From: Escherichia sp. ESNIH1 | GTDB taxonomy: Bacteria; Pseudomonadota; Gammaproteobacteria; Enterobacterales; Enterobacteriaceae | Length of the DNA stretch: 64,000 nt | Direction of reading: 5' to 3' | NCBI GenBank assembly: GCA_002918705.1 | Contig: PQKR01000003.1 | Coordinates: 62,001 to 126,000 of the forward strand | The notes under the pieces: generated by a model | Told to the model about the DNA's origin: nothing | The model's input: only the letters and a program-made list of their open reading frames with translations | Database searches by the model: none | Program-made: the position numbers and the translations under genes | Shown here: in pieces, positions 60,736 to 64,000 of the stretch | Position numbering within the stretch: position 1 is the stretch's first letter | Layout: the number at the start of each line of letters is the position of its first letter

Positions 60736-61566
60736 TCAAGGCCGATCGGCAGCAATCACTATCACTATTCCGGCCAGCACCAGCACGGCGGCAATAAGCA
60801 TCCGGATGCTCGGGACCTCTCCCAGGAACAGCGTGCCGCCCAGCGCGGCCAGACAGGGTACGCTCAGTTGCAGGGTGCTGGCCGTTGAGGATGAGATGTC
60901 GCGGACAATGACATACCAGAGGACATAGGCCATCCCGGACGTAATCCCCCCGGAAACGAGGGCCAGCAGGATGCCCCACTTATCCGCTAAGGCGTGATCC
61001 GGTGAGAGCAGAAACAGCGTGGCGATAATCGGCACGCTCAGAAGAAAGTTGCCGGCGGTGGCGCCGATTGGGTCAGTTACTCTTTTGCCTCTCACTGAGT
61101 AAGCACCCCATGCCAGCCCGGAGGCGATCATCATAATAGCAGGCACCGTAGAGGGCATGCTGGCGCCCGGCAGGAGTAGAATCGCGATGCCCGCCACGGC
61201 GACAGCAATACCACCCAGTTTACGCGGCCCCGTTTTTTCCCCTTGCCCTACTCCCCACAGCACCATACAGATCTGAACGGCACCGAAAAGCAGCAGCGCG
61301 CCCGTGGCGGTATCAAGATGAACATAGGCAAGGGAAAACAGGAAAACATAGGCGGTTAGCAGGCCCGCGTTGACCACGTTCCAGCGGATGCCACCCCATC
61401 CACGTGAAGCCAGCTGGAGAACCAGCAGCACGACCGCCCCTGCCAGCAGGCGTAGAGCGCTGAAGGTTTCAGGATCGGCATGCCCTTCGCGCAACGCGAT
61501 ACGGCACAGAACAGAGTTTGCGGCGAAGGCCATCAGGGTAAAAGCGATAAGCAAAAATTTTTTCAT
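60736..61566 (-). CDS. DMT-superfamily (EamA) transporter
   Basis: A 276-residue inner-membrane protein with two EamA repeats and about ten hydrophobic segments (FTLMAFAANSVLCRIALREGHADPETFSALRLLAGAVV at the start; GITSGMAYVLWYVIVRDISSSTASTLQLSVPCLAALGGTLFLGE in the second half). It is unrelated in detail to the DMT protein at 6265. Substrate unknown. It ends near the pdxI-like gene on the same strand. Confidence 0.85.
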   Translation of the reverse strand: MKKFLLIAFTLMAFAANSVLCRIALREGHADPETFSALRLLAGAVVLLVLQLASRGWGGIRWNVVNAGLLTAYVFLFSLAYVHLDTATGALLLFGAVQICMVLWGVGQGEKTGPRKLGGIAVAVAGIAILLLPGASMPSTVPAIMMIASGLAWGAYSVRGKRVTDPIGATAGNFLLSVPIIATLFLLSPDHALADKWGILLALVSGGITSGMAYVLWYVIVRDISSSTASTLQLSVPCLAALGGTLFLGEVPSIRMLIAAVLVLAGIVIVIAADRP

Positions 61567-61590
61567 CAGTTTCCCTTCGCCGGCGGCTGC

Positions 61591-62451
61591 TTAGACACTC
61601 ACCTCGTCCAACCTTTTCATCACCTCGTCCGACAGGGTTAATTGCGCGCTTGCCAGATTCTCCTGCAAATGCTGCGGCGACGACGTGCCGGGGATTAACA
61701 GAATGTTGGGTGAACGTTTGAGTAACCAGGCGAGCGCAACCTGCATCGGCGTGGCCTGTAATTCGGCGGCGACATCATTAAGCTGTGCGGACTGTAAAGG
61801 CGAGAAACCACCGAGCGGGAAGAACGGTACGTATGCGATGCCCTGTGCGGCCAACCCATCGATCAGCGCATCATCCTGCCGGTTGGCAAGGTTATACATA
61901 TTCTGAACGCAGACAATGGGCGTCATTTTTTGTGCGTCGGCGACCTGTTTGGCGGTGACATGACTTAGACCAATATGCTGGATCAGTCCGCGCTCTTTGA
62001 GCTTAATCAGCGTTTCCAGCTCCCTTTCCAGCGAACCTTCCTCGGGATGATGAACATTAAACATGCTGCGCAGATTGACGACGGGGATAACGTCCAGCCC
62101 CAGGTTACGTAAGTTATCTTCTACTGCCTGCGTCAGCGCTTCCGGGCTGAAAGCCGGGAGCCATCCGCCTTTCTCATCGCGGCGTGCGCCAACTTTAGTT
62201 ACGATGCAGAGATCGTCAGGATAAGGATGTAGCGCTTTTTTAATCAGCCGGTTGGTTTCATGCGGGCCGTAAAAATCGCTGGTATCAATATGGTTAACGC
62301 CAGAAGCGACGGCGTCACGCAGGACCTGAATGGCCCGCGCTTCATCTTTAACAGGCCCAAAAACCCCCGGACCCGCCAACTGCATAGCACCATAGCCTAA
62401 ACGGTTCACTTCACGATCGCCGAGGCGGTAACGCATAATGGGTTTTGACAT
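61591..62451 (-). CDS. pdxI: Aldo-keto reductase PdxI/YdbC-like (pyridoxal reductase)
   Basis: A 286-residue NADPH aldo-keto reductase with the AKR tetrad pattern (D in HIDTSDFYG, Y in the same motif, K in VTKVGARRDE, H in LSHVTAKQ region) and high similarity to E. coli YdbC (PdxI), which reduces pyridoxal to pyridoxine. It includes NRLGYGAMQLAGPGVFGP and LAWLLKRSPNILLIPGTSSPQHLQEN. Start at 62451 (MSKPIMRYR) is preferred over the frame to 62487. Confidence 0.88.
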   Translation of the reverse strand: MSKPIMRYRLGDREVNRLGYGAMQLAGPGVFGPVKDEARAIQVLRDAVASGVNHIDTSDFYGPHETNRLIKKALHPYPDDLCIVTKVGARRDEKGGWLPAFSPEALTQAVEDNLRNLGLDVIPVVNLRSMFNVHHPEEGSLERELETLIKLKERGLIQHIGLSHVTAKQVADAQKMTPIVCVQNMYNLANRQDDALIDGLAAQGIAYVPFFPLGGFSPLQSAQLNDVAAELQATPMQVALAWLLKRSPNILLIPGTSSPQHLQENLASAQLTLSDEVMKRLDEVSV

Positions 62452-62537
62452 GGTGATCTCCTGTGTGAGTGTGCATTGATTGTACACCCCAGGAACGCCT
62501 TGTCGTAATCTAACCGCAGGGTAAAAGACCGCAAAAG

Positions 62538-62570
62538 AAAAAAGCCCTGCGATATTGCTATCGCAGGGCT
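62538..62570 (-). terminator. Intrinsic terminator after the tRNA-Ser gene
   Basis: AGCCCTGCGATA and TATCGCAGGGCT pair perfectly (12 bp) around TTGC; on the reverse strand the hairpin is followed by six U. It lies just 3' of the tRNA. Confidence 0.93.
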
Positions 62571-62580
62571 ATTCCGCATT

Positions 62581-62668
62581 TGGCGGAAGCGCAGAGATTC
62601 GAACTCTGGAACCCTTTCGGGTCGCCGGTTTTCAAGACCGGTGCCTTCAACCGCTCGGCCACACTTCC
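62581..62668 (-). tRNA. serT: tRNA-Ser (anticodon UGA)
   Basis: 88 bases on the reverse strand: acceptor GGAAGTG with CGCTTCC, long variable arm typical of serine, T-loop GTTCGAATC, anticodon loop CTTGAAA (UGA) and encoded CCA (62583-62581). Same size as E. coli serT. Confidence 0.97.
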
Positions 62669-62799
62669 GGAATGAGGCGCACTATAAACACCTCCATGCG
62701 CCGTGTAAACCCCTGCGTTATCCGTTTGCCTGAAAAACAAGCAATATGCTGCTAATCGGCTGAAAGAACAGCATATTGACCATTAAATCAGCACAATGC

Positions 62800-64000
62800 T
62801 CAGTGTTTGGTGATGTAGAGATCTTTTGTATAGACGTAGCCAAGGTTGTTGGGATCGAACCCGCCTACCCACGGTTTCACCAAACGCGCCCTGACATAGT
62901 GATAAACCGGGATCGCCGGCACGTCCTGCGCCAGAATCGCCTCCGCCTGCTGGTAGAACTTGCCGCGTTCGCCTACGTCCTGCGCCTTCGCCGCGCTGTG
63001 CATCAGCTCGTCATAGGCCGGGTTGCTGTACAGGGAGGTGTTCTCGCTGTCGCCGGTGCGGAACGTATTCAGAAAGGTTGCCGCATCGTCGTAATCCGCT
63101 ATCCACGCATAGCGCACGGCGTCGAAGTTGCCGGTGTGCATGGTATCAAGCATGGTTTTCCACTCCTGATTTTGCAGCTTCGCCGTCACGCCAAGGTTTT
63201 TCTGCCACATTGAGCTGGCGGCGATGGCGATGCGCTGGTGGGTCTCCATCGTGTTATAAAGCAGGTTAAAGGTTAAAGGATGCGCCGCGTCGAACCCGGC
63301 TTCCGCCAGCAGCTTTTTCGCCTCGGCAATGCGCTTCTCCCGCGGCCAGGAGGCGTAGTCCGGTGAGGCAATGGTTACGCCGCCGATCTCCGGCTGGCTG
63401 ATGACCCATGCCGGGCGCTGCCCCTGCCCCATCACTTTATCGGCAATGATATCTTTATCCAGCGCCATATTCAGCGCCCGGCGCACCCGTGCGTCGTTAA
63501 AAGGTGGCTTCGTGGTATTGAACTCGTAGTAGTAGGTCGCCAGCTGCGGCGTGATATGTACCTCTGCGCCCAGGGTCTTTTTCAACTGAGCAAACTGGTT
63601 AACCGGAATGGTGTTGGTCATGTCGATCTCGCCCGCCTTGTAGCGGTTGACGTCGGCGGTCTCGGAGCTGATTGGCAGATAGGTAACGGTGTTGATGACG
63701 GTATGCTTATCATCCCAATATCGGGGGTTGCGCACCGCGACAATCTTCTCATTCACCACCCAGTCAGTGATTTTGTACGGCCCGCTGCCAACGAAGTGCT
63801 CCGGCTTAGTCCACTTCTCGGCATAGCGGCCAATAAGTACCTTATCAACCGGCACCAGCGACGGGTGCGCCAGCATAGGGAGGAACGAGGCCGTAGGCTG
63901 GTTAAGGGTAACCTGTAGGGTGGTATCGTTCAGCGCCTTCACGCCCAGCGTATCCGGGGCCTTTTTCCCCTGGGCAATATCCGCTGCGTTGACGATATGC
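62800..64000 (-). CDS. OppA/MppA-type oligopeptide-binding protein (5' end outside window)
   Basis: C-terminal 399 residues of a family 5 extracellular solute-binding protein. Clear OppA-like blocks: VGSGPYKITDWVVNEKIVAVRNPRYWDDKHTVINTVTYLPISSETADVNRYKAGEIDM, NDARVRRALNMALDKDII and the end VYHYVRARLVKPWVGGFDPNNLGYVYTKDLYITKH. It is an OppA paralogue (or MppA-like) that delivers peptides to an ABC permease. The signal sequence and start lie right of 64000. The stop is TGA at 62800-62802. Confidence 0.9.
   Translation of the reverse strand, partial: HIVNAADIAQGKKAPDTLGVKALNDTTLQVTLNQPTASFLPMLAHPSLVPVDKVLIGRYAEKWTKPEHFVGSGPYKITDWVVNEKIVAVRNPRYWDDKHTVINTVTYLPISSETADVNRYKAGEIDMTNTIPVNQFAQLKKTLGAEVHITPQLATYYYEFNTTKPPFNDARVRRALNMALDKDIIADKVMGQGQRPAWVISQPEIGGVTIASPDYASWPREKRIAEAKKLLAEAGFDAAHPLTFNLLYNTMETHQRIAIAASSMWQKNLGVTAKLQNQEWKTMLDTMHTGNFDAVRYAWIADYDDAATFLNTFRTGDSENTSLYSNPAYDELMHSAAKAQDVGERGKFYQQAEAILAQDVPAIPVYHYVRARLVKPWVGGFDPNNLGYVYTKDLYITKH

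Noticed and set aside
62581-62668. tRNA-Ser as an attachment site for a genomic island
   Set aside because: No integrase gene, no repeat of the tRNA 3' end and ordinary genes on both sides within the window.

Overview
The window is chromosomal DNA from an enterobacterium of the Klebsiella/Enterobacter/Kosakonia type. Evidence: near-identical enteric core genes (putP-putA with its divergent control region, wrbA-yccJ, yciG, an msgA/dinI-like SOS gene, pdxI/ydbC, a tRNA-Ser(UGA) gene), enteric REP/BIME hairpins after several genes, and a complete Klebsiella-type hpx purine-nitrogen cluster. Species cannot be fixed from the sequence alone. No insertion sequence, integrase, prophage or CRISPR array was seen.

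Layout. 1-7541: proline uptake and oxidation (putP partial, putA), an LprI-like periplasmic protein, a DMT exporter and yciG. 7863-14357: a polyamine/acid-stress block with a CadA-type lysine decarboxylase, a PotE-type (not CadB-type) antiporter, two phage-like HTH regulators (Ner-like and CI-like), a LysU-like second lysyl-tRNA synthetase and a small unknown gene. 14499-17542: wrbA-yccJ, an SOS-controlled msgA-like gene and several small proteins, including a PerC-like one. 17588-24526: a sugar-import regulon (periplasmic binding protein, DUF2291 lipoprotein, ATPase, permease, SorC-type regulator, L-fucose isomerase-like enzyme) with the same two-block regulatory sequence in front of both outer transcription units. 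24640-26273: a COG0523 GTPase behind a Zur box and a small YmgB-like gene.

26523-34197: a seven-gene, overlapping, minus-strand operon: TauD/TfdA-type Fe(II)/2-oxoglutarate dioxygenase, a binding-protein ABC importer (four genes), an alkaline-phosphatase-superfamily enzyme and an SDR dehydrogenase. I cannot match it to a named pathway; it is the best candidate for an undescribed catabolic system here. It is followed by an Ldh_2-family dehydrogenase and a divergent TauABC/SsuABC-like importer (34342-38250).

38271-59536: 22 hpx genes in one block. HpxP/HpxC import purines or allantoin; GuaD deaminates guanine; HpxD-HpxE hydroxylate hypoxanthine and xanthine; HpxO, HpxT and HpxQ take urate to allantoin; HpxA and HpxB to allantoate; HpxFGHI import, HpxK and HpxJ degrade allantoate; HpxW, X, Y and Z act on oxalurate/oxamate. 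I read good sigma-54 (-24/-12) promoters before hpxF, hpxW, hpxC, guaD, hpxP and hpxO, plus NtrC-like enhancer sites, which fits a nitrogen-limitation regulon. The LysR regulator gene hpxR is not present in the window.

59716-64000: a 57-residue unknown gene with palindromic upstream DNA, a GNAT-like protein, a second DMT exporter, pdxI-like reductase, tRNA-Ser(UGA) and an OppA-like peptide-binding protein cut by the right edge.
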